Shown here: piece after piece, positions 8,841 to 16,442 of the stretch
Position numbering within the stretch: position 1 is the stretch's first letter
How the letters are laid out: each line of letters begins with the position of its first letter
NCBI GenBank assembly: GCA_045546275.1
Contig: JAZQCM010000019.1
Location: 1 to 64,000, forward strand
Direction: 5' to 3'
DNA from: RGIG1927 sp045546275
GTDB taxonomy: Bacteria > Bacillota > Clostridia > UMGS1883
Length of the DNA stretch: 64,000 nt
The notes under the pieces: model-generated
Database searches by the model: none
What the model was told of the DNA's origin: nothing
The model's input: the letters and a program-made list of their open reading frames with translations, nothing else
Made by a program: the position numbers and the translations under genes

Positions 8841-9791
8841 CTATTTAACAATATAATAAAATGGATCCAAAAAATTGTTTGGATAGTTTTCATATTGCAT
8901 ATTGATATACGTTCTATTTTTTTTGTCTAAATCTTTATATCCACCGATGCTCAACCCATAGAATGGCGTACCATTTTCAAACAAATACTGAATGCTATAA
9001 CCTTTCTCAAATGTTTCTGCTTCCCATTTCCCCGGATTAGCCCAGCCCCTACATATTTTTGCAACGTATTTATTTCCTTGATAGTCACTAAATATAATTT
9101 CTGTACTATCATCAGCTACACTTTCAATTGTTAAATCTATATTATTTGGGCGAGAATTATTTGCATATTGATAAAATTCAGGTTTCCATATAGTGTTTTT
9201 TATATTCAAATAATAAGAGCTATCTGTTTTATTTATACTATTAAGAATCCATTCCCCTCGCTCATATGCAAATTGAATTGTGCCTACATATGTAGATGTC
9301 AAGTATCCATTTTCAGTTTTCCATGAAACACCAACAATATCCATGCGATTTGTTTCATCAAAACTATGATACATATAACTTATTTCTGTACAATCGTCGA
9401 TATATATTTTATAATTTGTGTTTAAATCTTCTATTATTTGATCTGCATTTCTTCCTTTGATGCAAATACAGGTGCATAGAGTGTTTTCGCATTCATCAAG
9501 CATCCACCCTTGATCGTCATAGTAGTTATAAATTACAGTCACAGTAGCTTCATAATTTGCATAGTCATCCTTACCCGTCAAAGTCACATCGGCAATAAAT
9601 CGTTTATCATTCTTTTTATATTGCTGTCTTACAAATTTTGCAGTGTTAAAATTTGCATATGAACATTGCGTTATTTTTGAGTTGTAATCTTCCAATATTT
9701 TTCTTTCATCTGGCGTTTTATTCATTTTAGAACACGCAACTAAACACACTACTAATATACTGTAAAATAGAATTAAACTTATTTTTTTCAT
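8841..9791 (-). CDS. Predicted lipoprotein of unknown function
   Basis: A 316-residue protein with a lipoprotein signal: a hydrophobic N-terminus followed by the lipobox LVAC, with Cys20 as the probable lipidated residue. The mature part is rich in Asn, Tyr and Lys and mostly beta-like, with repeated Tyr/Asp segments. I do not recognise a family. Start is ATG 9791; the upstream GGATGAAGTGA is a weak RBS. It is the only gene in the segment inserted between GH115 and uxaC, is more AT-rich than its neighbours, and has no operon partner. A surface or binding role is only implied by the lipid anchor. Confidence 0.75.
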   Translation of the reverse strand: MKKISLILFYSILVVCLVACSKMNKTPDERKILEDYNSKITQCSYANFNTAKFVRQQYKKNDKRFIADVTLTGKDDYANYEATVTVIYNYYDDQGWMLDECENTLCTCICIKGRNADQIIEDLNTNYKIYIDDCTEISYMYHSFDETNRMDIVGVSWKTENGYLTSTYVGTIQFAYERGEWILNSINKTDSSYYLNIKNTIWKPEFYQYANNSRPNNIDLTIESVADDSTEIIFSDYQGNKYVAKICRGWANPGKWEAETFEKGYSIQYLFENGTPFYGLSIGGYKDLDKKNRTYINMQYENYPNNFLDPFYYIVK

Positions 9792-9889
9792 AATTTCACT
9801 TCATCCTTATTTTATAATACAAAATCTTATGTAATCCGATCGATTGGTTTATTATATCATAAATTTTTCCATCTGTCTAGAAGGACTCG

Positions 9890-9896
9890 CTTTCGG
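9890..9896 (+). repeat. Right copy of 7-bp target-site duplication CTTTCGG
   Basis: Matches 8404-8410 exactly. The bases just outside the repeat differ on the inner side (C before the left copy, G before the right copy), so the duplication is 7 bp. It continues directly into GGTGC-T7, the right half of the split terminator that ends in the uxaC stop codon. Confidence 0.6.
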
Positions 9897-9904
9897 TGCT
9901 TTTT

Positions 9905-11302
9905 TTATAAATTAAAATATTCTTTTGAATTGTAGTAGCATACATTTTTCACAATGCTTTCCAAAACCTCTTCGTCAAATGGGTACTCACCCATTTCCAC
10001 CCACAAGCCTAACCTGTTACATAAAATCCGTCGGAAATAGTCATGGCGGGTGTAGGAAACAAAGCTTCTGGAGTCGGTAAGCATGCCTATGAAGTTGCCA
10101 AGAATGCCACCTGCCGCTAAACAGTCAAGATGCTCTTCAATGCCCTTTTTATGGTCGTTGAACCACCAGGCTGCGCCGTGCTGTATGTGACCTTTTTTCT
10201 TCCCCGAAAAACAGCCTATGATAGTATCAATTGCTGCGTTTTCAGTTGGGTCAAGGCTGTACACAACTGTTTTGGGGAAAGTGTTGTTTTCACAAAATGA
10301 GTTAATCAGCCTTGCCAATTCACCACTTGGCTCTCTGGGGTTTGTACAGTCAATGCCAGTATCGGCACCTAAAAGGTTAAAAAGCTTTGTGTTCACGTTT
10401 CGGTCGCAGCCGTAATGAAGCTGCATAACCCAATCGTACTTTACATAGCTTTCAGCCATGAACAAAAGAAGCTTGCTTTTGAATTTCTCGGCAGCCTTTT
10501 GTTCAATTTTTTTGCCCGAAAGTGCATTTTTGAAAATTTCATCTGCTTCCAAGTCACTACAGTTTTCATAGAAAGCTTTTTCAAGTCCGTGGTCTGCAGT
10601 TCTGCAACCCATTTTTTCAAAAAACTCCATGCGCTTTTTTAAGGCTGTTTTTAAATCATCAAAGGTTTTTATGCTTACTCCTGCTGCGTTTGATAATTCT
10701 TCAACATAATTTAAAAAGCCGTCCTTTTCAATGTTTAAAGCTTTATCGGGTCGCCAGGAGGGGAAAACCTTCACCTTAAAGCTTTCATCCTTTGAAAGAA
10801 TTTCATGATATTTCAAATCGCTCACAGGGTCGTCTGTTGTGCAAATATGTGTAACATTGGATTTTTCAATAAGCTTTCTTGCACTTATTTCGCCATTTTC
10901 AAAATACTTTTTGCAATGCTCAATAACATTGTCCGCATTTTTAAAGTTAAACACACCGTTGTAGTCAAAGTATTTTTTCAGTTCCATATGGCACCAATGA
11001 TACAAAGGATTACCAATAGCTTTTTCCAGCGCTTTTGCGAAAATTCGGATTTTTTCACTGTCGTCACCTTCGCCTGTTACAAAAGCCTCTTCTGCACCAT
11101 CTGCACGCAAAAGTCGCCATTTGTAATGGTCTCCCGAAAGCCACAGCTCCGAAAGGGACGAAAACACCCTATCCTCCGCAATGTCCTTTGGGTCAAGATG
11201 GCAATGATAATCTATGATTGGTAAATCCTTTGCATAAGCATGGTAAAGCTTTTTTCCCGTTTCGTTATTCAAGCAAAAATCATCGTCAAGAAACTTTTTC
11301 AT
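9905..11302 (-). CDS. uxaC: Glucuronate (uronate) isomerase UxaC
   Basis: Isomerises D-glucuronate to D-fructuronate (and galacturonate to tagaturonate) in the cytoplasm. The 465-residue length is standard. The amidohydrolase-type metal motif DYHCHLDPKDIAEDRVF near residue 30 is typical of UxaC, as are the WRPDKALNIE and HGAAWWFNDHK regions. The ATG overlaps the uxuB stop by 1 nt (TAATG), with GGAGGG just upstream, so translation is coupled to uxuB. It is last in uxuA-uxuB-uxaC. The stop codon lies in the T-run of the right half of the split terminator, so the operon may now lack its original terminator. Confidence 0.95.
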   Translation of the reverse strand: MKKFLDDDFCLNNETGKKLYHAYAKDLPIIDYHCHLDPKDIAEDRVFSSLSELWLSGDHYKWRLLRADGAEEAFVTGEGDDSEKIRIFAKALEKAIGNPLYHWCHMELKKYFDYNGVFNFKNADNVIEHCKKYFENGEISARKLIEKSNVTHICTTDDPVSDLKYHEILSKDESFKVKVFPSWRPDKALNIEKDGFLNYVEELSNAAGVSIKTFDDLKTALKKRMEFFEKMGCRTADHGLEKAFYENCSDLEADEIFKNALSGKKIEQKAAEKFKSKLLLFMAESYVKYDWVMQLHYGCDRNVNTKLFNLLGADTGIDCTNPREPSGELARLINSFCENNTFPKTVVYSLDPTENAAIDTIIGCFSGKKKGHIQHGAAWWFNDHKKGIEEHLDCLAAGGILGNFIGMLTDSRSFVSYTRHDYFRRILCNRLGLWVEMGEYPFDEEVLESIVKNVCYYNSKEYFNL

Positions 11303-12717
11303 TAATTTCCCTCCACATATTCATCAAGGGTTTTCCTTACGGTGTTTTCTTTCATTTTTGTATATATTGCAAGTATTTTGTCGGCTAAACCTGCACTATA
11401 TAAATCCACACCGAAAATGTCAGTCCTTTTTAAAAGCTCGGCTTTATCTATAGCTATTAATTCATCAAGTAACGGGTCGGGACTTAATTCAAATTTTTCG
11501 CCATTGTCAAGTATTCCGTCAAGGTACTTAAGCCAGCCTGCAATTGCAAATGGGATAAAATAAAGTGTGTTTGCTTTATCGCCGTAAGCCTTTATTGTTT
11601 CACCAAAGCGGATTGCAACCTTTTGTGATGTGTCTGTTGCAATTCTTTGGGGTGTATCGGGAAGATTGGGGTTAGGCAGCCTTTTTTGGAGTACGTCACG
11701 TGAAAACCCATCGCCTTTTAATGCCTCAGGCTCCTCTACAACCGCCATGCCTTCCTTTGCAATGCCCCACACAAGCTTTGAAAGAGCACAATCCCCCATT
11801 TCGTCGGATATTTTTTTGTAGCCCAAAACACAGCCTAAAACCGCCAGTGCTGTGTGTAAGGGATTTAACGCCGCAGTAACCTTAAGCCTTTCGCATTTTT
11901 CAACCTCAGCACGGGTTGTGAATATAACATTGCATTTTTCAAGTTCAGGACGACCTTGTGGGAAATTGTCTTCAATAACCAAATACTCACATTCCTCACC
12001 GTTTACAAAGGGTGCAACATAGGTATTCTTTTTTGTTACGGTTATGTCCATATTCTCCCATCCGTCATTTTCGAGGATTTTTTTAACCTCTTCAGAGGGT
12101 CTGGGGGTGATTTTATCAATCATTGTCCAGGGGAAGGCAACGGAATTGATATATTCCACAAAGCCTTCATCCCCTGTTTTTTGGGCAAAGTATTCTATTG
12201 CATATTTAAGCTTGTCACCGTTTTTTGAGCAGTTGTCCATGCTCACCATTGCTATTGGCTTTTTACCTTTTTTGTACCTGTGGTACATAAGGCTTGTAAC
12301 CTTTGCCATGTAGCTGTCCGGATTATCTGAAACCGTGTAGCCTTTTTCGGTAATTGTAAAAGTACCCATCTGCAGGCTGTCTGACTCAAAAACCTGGCAC
12401 AATCTGTCCCAGTCATTAAAGGTAAGGCTTTCCGCAACCGATTCCACAACCTCTTTTTCAATGCTGCCGTCGCTTAAAAAGGTTGCAACAATAGTTTTAT
12501 CTTCACTTTTTCGGCTAAGCTTCACAATTTCTTCATCATAGCCTTCAACTGCAATTATGCCTTTTTGTGTAACCGCCTCATTCAAAAGCTTTTGCATTCC
12601 CCTTGCCTGAAAAGCACGGAATATGTTGCCGTAGCCAAAATGCACCCACGTGGGTGCTTCTTTTGTTTTTTCAATCATTTGTGCCCGGTCGTATTTTGCA
12701 CTAAGATAACCATTCAT
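11302..12717 (-). CDS. uxuB: Fructuronate reductase (mannitol dehydrogenase family)
   Basis: NAD-dependent reduction of fructuronate to mannonate. The 471-residue protein has the N-terminal Rossmann half (FGYGNIFRAFQARGMQ) and the C-terminal mannitol-dehydrogenase half (LNPLHTALAVLG, KVAIRFGETIKAYG). Family members also reduce tagaturonate (UxaB); the uxuA neighbour and glucuronidase context favour fructuronate. Start is ATG 12717, overlapping the uxuA stop (TGATG) with AAAGGA 8 nt upstream; a GTG one codon earlier is possible. Middle gene of the operon. Confidence 0.88.
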   Translation of the reverse strand: MNGYLSAKYDRAQMIEKTKEAPTWVHFGYGNIFRAFQARGMQKLLNEAVTQKGIIAVEGYDEEIVKLSRKSEDKTIVATFLSDGSIEKEVVESVAESLTFNDWDRLCQVFESDSLQMGTFTITEKGYTVSDNPDSYMAKVTSLMYHRYKKGKKPIAMVSMDNCSKNGDKLKYAIEYFAQKTGDEGFVEYINSVAFPWTMIDKITPRPSEEVKKILENDGWENMDITVTKKNTYVAPFVNGEECEYLVIEDNFPQGRPELEKCNVIFTTRAEVEKCERLKVTAALNPLHTALAVLGCVLGYKKISDEMGDCALSKLVWGIAKEGMAVVEEPEALKGDGFSRDVLQKRLPNPNLPDTPQRIATDTSQKVAIRFGETIKAYGDKANTLYFIPFAIAGWLKYLDGILDNGEKFELSPDPLLDELIAIDKAELLKRTDIFGVDLYSAGLADKILAIYTKMKENTVRKTLDEYVEGN

Positions 12718-13784
12718 CACTTTTGTCCTTTCTCAATAGCTTCCCACAAGCCCTGAAGATAGCTCGCACCCAATGCTCTGTCGTACAAGCCGTATCCGGG
12801 CATTGCAACCTCATCCCATATCATTCTGCCGTGGTCAGGACGAATGGGACCTGTAAAGCCTGTTTCGTACAAGGCTTTCATAATTTCGTACATGTCAAAG
12901 CTTCCGTCACTCGACAAATGACAAGCCTCTTCAAAATCATCGGGAGAATTGAACTTAAGGTTTCTCACATGGGCAAAATGTATTCTGCCCTTAAAGGCAC
13001 GTATCATTTGGGGAAGATTGTTTTCAAGGTTTGTGCCGTATGAGCCTGAGCAGAAGGTAATGCCGTTGTGTACATCATCAACTGCTTTGAGCATTCTTTC
13101 AATGTTTTTCTGATTTGTAATAATTCTTGGCAAACCGAACACGCTCCATGCAGGGTCATCGGGATGTATTGCCATTTTAATGTCGTACTTATTGCAAACA
13201 GGCATAATTCGTTTTAAAAAGTAACAAAGGTTTTCAAAAAGCTTTTCTTCGTCAATATCCTTGTAAATTTCAAAAAGCTCTTTGATTTTTGCCATTCTTT
13301 CAGGCTCCCAGCCCGGCATAACGGTGCCGTTGGAGTTATTTTTAATTGAGTCAAACATTTCCTCGGGCTTTATGCTTTCAACAGCCTTTTTATTGTAGGC
13401 TAAAACTGTTGACCCATCGGGACGTTTTCTTGCAAGCTCACTTCTTGTCCAGTCAAATACAGGCATAAAGTTATAGCACACAAGATGAATATCCTCTTTA
13501 CCTAAATTTTCAAGTGTTTTAATATAATTATCAATATATAAATCCCTGTTTTTTCCGCCTGCTTTAATTTCATCGTGAACATTAACGCTTTCAATGCCGG
13601 AAATATGTCCGCCTGCATCAGAAACTTCTTTTTTTAATTCCTGTATTGCTTCCCTTGTCCACACTTCTCCGGGGGTGGTATCGTAAAGTGTTGTAATAAC
13701 GCCTTTCACTCCCGGGATTTGAAAAATGTGACTAAGCTTTACTGTGTCAAAACTTTTACCATAATATCTAAGTGTCATTTCCAT
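12717..13784 (-). CDS. uxuA: Mannonate dehydratase UxuA
   Basis: Dehydrates D-mannonate to 2-keto-3-deoxygluconate, the last step before KDG phosphorylation. The 355-residue TIM-barrel protein matches UxuA throughout, including the MTLRYYG start, NVHDEIKAG, the metal-site region KMAIHPDDPAW, FCSGSYG and RPDHGRM. ATG 13784 is used because AAGGAG lies 10 nt upstream; the next ATG is too far. First gene of uxuA-uxuB-uxaC, with a TTGACA promoter at 13807-13834. Confidence 0.96.
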   Translation of the reverse strand: MEMTLRYYGKSFDTVKLSHIFQIPGVKGVITTLYDTTPGEVWTREAIQELKKEVSDAGGHISGIESVNVHDEIKAGGKNRDLYIDNYIKTLENLGKEDIHLVCYNFMPVFDWTRSELARKRPDGSTVLAYNKKAVESIKPEEMFDSIKNNSNGTVMPGWEPERMAKIKELFEIYKDIDEEKLFENLCYFLKRIMPVCNKYDIKMAIHPDDPAWSVFGLPRIITNQKNIERMLKAVDDVHNGITFCSGSYGTNLENNLPQMIRAFKGRIHFAHVRNLKFNSPDDFEEACHLSSDGSFDMYEIMKALYETGFTGPIRPDHGRMIWDEVAMPGYGLYDRALGASYLQGLWEAIEKGQK

Positions 13785-13806
13785 TTTAAATCAACTCCTT
13801 AAAACT

Positions 13807-13834
13807 ATTTTATATCATAGAAATAATTTGTCAA
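13807..13834 (-). promoter_or_regulatory. Sigma-A promoter of uxuA-uxuB-uxaC
   Basis: Minus strand TTGACA (13829-13834), 16-nt spacer, TAAAAT (13807-13812), about 23 nt from -10 to the uxuA ATG. No clear operator or CRE-like site was seen. Confidence 0.65.
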
Positions 13835-13837
13835 TTT

Positions 13838-13874
13838 AAAAAACGTGACACTTTTAAAAAGCATCACGTTTTTT
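13838..13874 (-). terminator. Terminator after the sigma-partner gene
   Basis: AAAAAACGTGA (13838-13848) pairs with TCACGTTTTTT (13864-13874), with an inner CTTTT/AAAAG pairing. It begins 1 nt after the stop of the 13876 gene and ends a few bases before the uxuA promoter, so it insulates the ECF operon from uxu. Confidence 0.8.
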
Positions 13875-13875
13875 A

Positions 13876-14871
13876 TCAGTTACTTGTTAAATTTTGCAGA
13901 ATGCCGTTTGTGTCAAGAGTTACACTCTGATAAGAGCCATCCTCTGCAGTAAAGGTTACTGTCCAGTTTTGAGTTTCTTCATCAAACACAGGGGTCACAG
14001 CAACATATTCAATGGTGCATATTTCTTGAGCCAATCTTACAATGTCAGCTTCTGTAAGAGCAGCTGAATCCTCCTCGTCTGCAACTTCTTCCTCAAAAGC
14101 AACCGTGTCATCTCTCATGGACCAGGTAGAGCTTGAACCGCCACCGCTTGCACCGCCACCGCCGCCTTTATTTTTTGTAACAGCATCGTCAACCTCGGCT
14201 TCTTCAGGCATGTCGGAAAACATCATAAGCTGCATGCTTTCCTCGGGCATGTTTTCTTCTTCAACCAGAGCGTTGTTGTCAACATCTGCAATTTCAACTT
14301 CAGGCTCTTCACTTACAATAGCAATATCGCTGTTTTCAACAACAGGTGCATCAGTCTTAACAACCTCAACCACAGCTTCAACATTTTCATTCTGCTCCAA
14401 AGCTTCTTCCTTTTTAACTTCGGGCACAATTTCTTCTGTCTTTTCTGTTTTTGGTGTGTTATCTTCAGCTTTTTCTTCGGGCACTTCTTCATTTAAAGGA
14501 AGTACTTCGTTTACTTCATCAGCTTCAACATTGGCAACCTCAATGTTTCCATCGGCTTCCTCTCTGTAATCTTCAATAGCTGCTACCCTGCCTGCAAAAG
14601 TAGTACTTCTTGTTTTTTCATAGCCATTATTAACAGCTTCTGTTTCAGCTTCCATCGAAACACTTTTATAGTCCTTTTCAAAAAACAGCTCTGAATTCAT
14701 GAAAACAGCACCTAAAATCAGAACCGCTGCCACAGCAGTTCCTGCAACAGAAAATCTCATAATGGGAGACTTTCGTTTTTCAATTTGCGCAGCCTGTAAA
14801 AAAGCACGGTCCAAAATTTCCCTGTCGCCCTTTATACAGTCGTTCGCCTCTTTGTAAACATTTCTAAACAT
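13876..14871 (-). CDS. Membrane protein encoded with ECF sigma factor, putative anti-sigma factor
   Basis: About 331 residues with one transmembrane segment near residues 40-55 (VAGTAVAAVLILGAVF) after a short basic cytoplasmic N-terminus. A long acidic Glu/Val/Pro-rich linker, a glycine-rich stretch (GGGGGASGGG) and a compact C-terminal domain (EEICTIEYVAV-like, PepSY-like in pattern) follow. ATG 14871 overlaps the sigma gene by 8 nt, with GGAG 9 nt upstream; this is typical of sigma/anti-sigma pairs. No zinc-binding ZAS motif is visible, so it would not be a classical ZAS anti-sigma factor. The anti-sigma role is inferred from position and topology. Confidence 0.6.
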   Translation of the reverse strand: MFRNVYKEANDCIKGDREILDRAFLQAAQIEKRKSPIMRFSVAGTAVAAVLILGAVFMNSELFFEKDYKSVSMEAETEAVNNGYEKTRSTTFAGRVAAIEDYREEADGNIEVANVEADEVNEVLPLNEEVPEEKAEDNTPKTEKTEEIVPEVKKEEALEQNENVEAVVEVVKTDAPVVENSDIAIVSEEPEVEIADVDNNALVEEENMPEESMQLMMFSDMPEEAEVDDAVTKNKGGGGGASGGGSSSTWSMRDDTVAFEEEVADEEDSAALTEADIVRLAQEICTIEYVAVTPVFDEETQNWTVTFTAEDGSYQSVTLDTNGILQNLTSN

Positions 14872-15340
14872 AGTCATACTCTCCTTTGAGCTTTGCCGAA
14901 AGCATTTCCCTGCCACGCTTCAACTGTGATTTCACCGTTGACTCGTTAATTCCGAGATATTCGGAAATTTTTGCAATTGGCAGGTCTTCATAATAGAACA
15001 GGTGGATAACCGTGCGGTACTTTTGCGGAAGCTCTCTTACAGCATAATACACATCGCTTTTTTCCTCGCTGTCAAAAACAATGTTTTCATCCAATGGCTC
15101 AGTTTTCTTAAGCCAACTGGATGTAAAATAGCTGTTGGAAGCATTGATGGCAACACGTATGAGCCATGCTTTTACATGTTCTTCCGTTTCAAACTCTTTT
15201 TCTGTCTTTATGTATTTGTAAAAAACATTCTGCACAATATCATCTGCCGCATCCTTTGTTTTTGCACGACAAAGCACAAGTCGGTAAATACTGTCAAAAT
15301 ATTTTTCGCAAACAGCCTTCTTATCTGTCAATACCAACAC
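14864..15340 (-). CDS. ECF-type RNA polymerase sigma factor
   Basis: A 158-residue sigma-70 family protein with only regions 2 and 4. Region 2 includes YRLVLCRAKTKDAADDIVQNVF and the WLIRVAINASNSYF segment. Region 4 has the helix-turn-helix (LPIAKISEYLGINESTVKSQ). The start is GTG 15340 with AGGAGG 9 nt upstream. A promoter-like TGCAAC-N18-GTATTAT element lies directly upstream and recurs before the metallophosphoesterase gene at 37011, which suggests autoregulation and at least one target operon. It is transcribed with the overlapping membrane partner; a 58-residue membrane protein lies just upstream. Confidence 0.92.
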   Translation of the reverse strand: MLVLTDKKAVCEKYFDSIYRLVLCRAKTKDAADDIVQNVFYKYIKTEKEFETEEHVKAWLIRVAINASNSYFTSSWLKKTEPLDENIVFDSEEKSDVYYAVRELPQKYRTVIHLFYYEDLPIAKISEYLGINESTVKSQLKRGREMLSAKLKGEYDYV

Positions 15341-15361
15341 TTAATCACACCTCCTCCGCTA

Positions 15362-15392
15362 ATAATACTTTTTAAAAGCCCAAAAAGTTGCA
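15362..15392 (-). promoter_or_regulatory. Putative ECF-sigma promoter, copy A (autoregulation)
   Basis: On the minus strand, TGCAAC (15387-15392), 18 nt starting with five T, then GTATTAT (15362-15368). The same elements with the same 18-nt spacing are at 37043-37073. An AAC-type -35 box is usual for ECF sigma factors. The start point would fall very close to the ribosome-binding site at 15350-15355. Confidence 0.55.
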
Positions 15393-15409
15393 TTAATTTT
15401 AAAAAATTT

Positions 15410-15586
15410 TTATTCGGTGGGCAAAACGCTCATGTAAGTATTTTCAAACACCCTGAAGGTCACGTCTTCAGTGGGTTCAACAAGCTCATTTTTTTGCTCG
15501 TAATCTGTTTTAAAAACATACTTACCAAATAAAAACATTATCAGAATTATAATAATTGCGGTAATTAAACCTTTATGTTGTTTCAT
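15410..15586 (-). CDS. Small single-pass membrane protein (58 residues)
   Basis: A 58-residue protein with a basic start (MKQHKG), one membrane helix (LITAIIIILIMFLFGKYVF) and a ~30-residue acidic tail outside. I do not recognise a family. Start ATG 15586 has GGGTGAT upstream and a full TTGAAA-N17-TATAAT promoter, which supports it as a real gene. It lies 69 nt upstream of the ECF sigma gene in the same direction. It may feed vegetative transcription into the sigma operon or act in signalling; that is speculation. Confidence 0.65.
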   Translation of the reverse strand: MKQHKGLITAIIIILIMFLFGKYVFKTDYEQKNELVEPTEDVTFRVFENTYMSVLPTE

Positions 15587-15603
15587 ACTTATCACCCATC
15601 TGT

Positions 15604-15632
15604 ATTATAACAGCAATTGTAAAACATTTCAA
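15604..15632 (-). promoter_or_regulatory. Sigma-A promoter of the 58-residue membrane protein
   Basis: Minus strand TTGAAA (15627-15632), 17-nt spacer, TATAAT (15604-15609). It is divergent from the mnmM promoter, with 14 bp between the -35 boxes. Confidence 0.75.
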
Positions 15633-15646
15633 CTTATGTAACCATA

Positions 15647-15675
15647 TTGAAATATTTACAGTTTTGTGCTAAAAT
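15647..15675 (+). promoter_or_regulatory. Sigma-A promoter of mnmM
   Basis: TTGAAA (15647-15652), 17-nt spacer, TAAAAT (15670-15675), followed by GGAGGTGAT at 15681 and ATG at 15693. As with GH115, the transcript would start only a few bases before the RBS. Confidence 0.65.
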
Positions 15676-15692
15676 GCTCTGGAGGTGATTGT

Positions 15693-16256
15693 ATGACTTA
15701 TTATGATAAAAATGCACTAAAGCTATCCCATGAGCATTTTAAAAATAACATTAGAAAAGGTGATATATGTGTTGACGCCACCATGGGTCGTGGTCGTGAC
15801 ACACTTATTCTTTCCACCCTTACAGGCGACATGGGAAAGGTTTTCGCCTTTGACATACAAAAGGATGCAATTAATTCCACATCACTTCTTCTTTCGGAAA
15901 ACAACCGAAACAATGTCACCTTAATTCTTGACAGCCACCATAACTTAAAAAACTACGTTAAAAGTGCAAAATGCGTTGTTTTTAACCTTGGCTTTTTACC
16001 CGGTGGCGACCACAGCATATATTCGCATCCCAACACAAGCATAAAAGCAATCGAAGCCGCACTTGACATAATTGACATTGACGGCTTTGTTTCAATTTGC
16101 TCTTACTACGGAGGCGACACAGGCTTTGAGGAAAAGGACGCTCTTTTGTCCTTTCTTGAAAACCTTGACCAAAAGAAATACACGGTCATGCTTCAGTCCT
16201 TTCATAACCGCAAGGGCTGTCCACCGCTTTTTATAGTAATTGAAAAAAACCGATAG
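15693..16256 (+). CDS. mnmM: Class I SAM-dependent methyltransferase, MnmM/YtqB family
   Basis: A 187-residue protein of the YtqB family, long annotated as an rRNA methylase and more recently assigned as MnmM, which methylates nm5(s2)U34 in tRNA in Gram-positive bacteria. The SAM motif is VDATMGRGRDTL near residue 30, with an acidic residue after the second strand (AFDIQ) and the family motif NLGFLPGGDH near residue 105. ATG 15693 follows GGAGGTGAT at 15681; a longer frame from 15666 starts before the RBS. mnmA, which makes the s2 group on the same nucleotide, is also in this window but not adjacent. Confidence 0.85.
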   Translation: MTYYDKNALKLSHEHFKNNIRKGDICVDATMGRGRDTLILSTLTGDMGKVFAFDIQKDAINSTSLLLSENNRNNVTLILDSHHNLKNYVKSAKCVVFNLGFLPGGDHSIYSHPNTSIKAIEAALDIIDIDGFVSICSYYGGDTGFEEKDALLSFLENLDQKKYTVMLQSFHNRKGCPPLFIVIEKNR

Positions 16257-16400
16257 GAGTTACATTATGGTTATACATTTGCTTAAGGAAATCAACCTCA
16301 CACTCACAAACGTGTTCGTGAAGTTGAATTTGACAAAACAACATCTAAAAAAATTAAACGCCAGCAAACAACGCAGGGCGAAATTAAATAATTTAAGTAC

Positions 16401-16428
16401 AAAAAAACCGCTTTTCAGCGGTTTTTTT
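16401..16428. terminator. Bidirectional terminator between mnmM and the SLH-LRR gene
   Basis: A7-CCGCT, loop TTTC, AGCGG-T7: 12 bp of perfect stem. It ends 14 nt before the stop of the convergent 1408-residue SLH gene. It has the same A7/5 bp/TTTC/5 bp/T7 plan as 37846-37873 and the split copy at 8393/9906. Confidence 0.9.
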
Positions 16429-16442
16429 GTTTATGCAGTTAA

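Larger units (their letters stand above)
8411..9889. mobile_element. Putative 1.48-kb insertion between GH115 and uxaC
   Basis: The segment is flanked by direct CTTTCGG repeats and separates the two halves of one terminator. It holds about 430 bp of non-coding sequence and one lipoprotein gene. No transposase or clear terminal inverted repeat is visible: the outer ends CAGCCCTC and, in reverse complement, CGAGTCCTTC are only loosely alike. It may be a non-autonomous element, a cassette, or a segment brought in by recombination at the repeated terminator core. The insertion is inferred from junction structure, not from a known element family. Confidence 0.55.

Noticed and set aside
13801..13860. 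CRE (CcpA) operator before uxuA
   Set aside because: No sequence close to TGWAARCGYTWNCW was found there or before GH115 or GH112.
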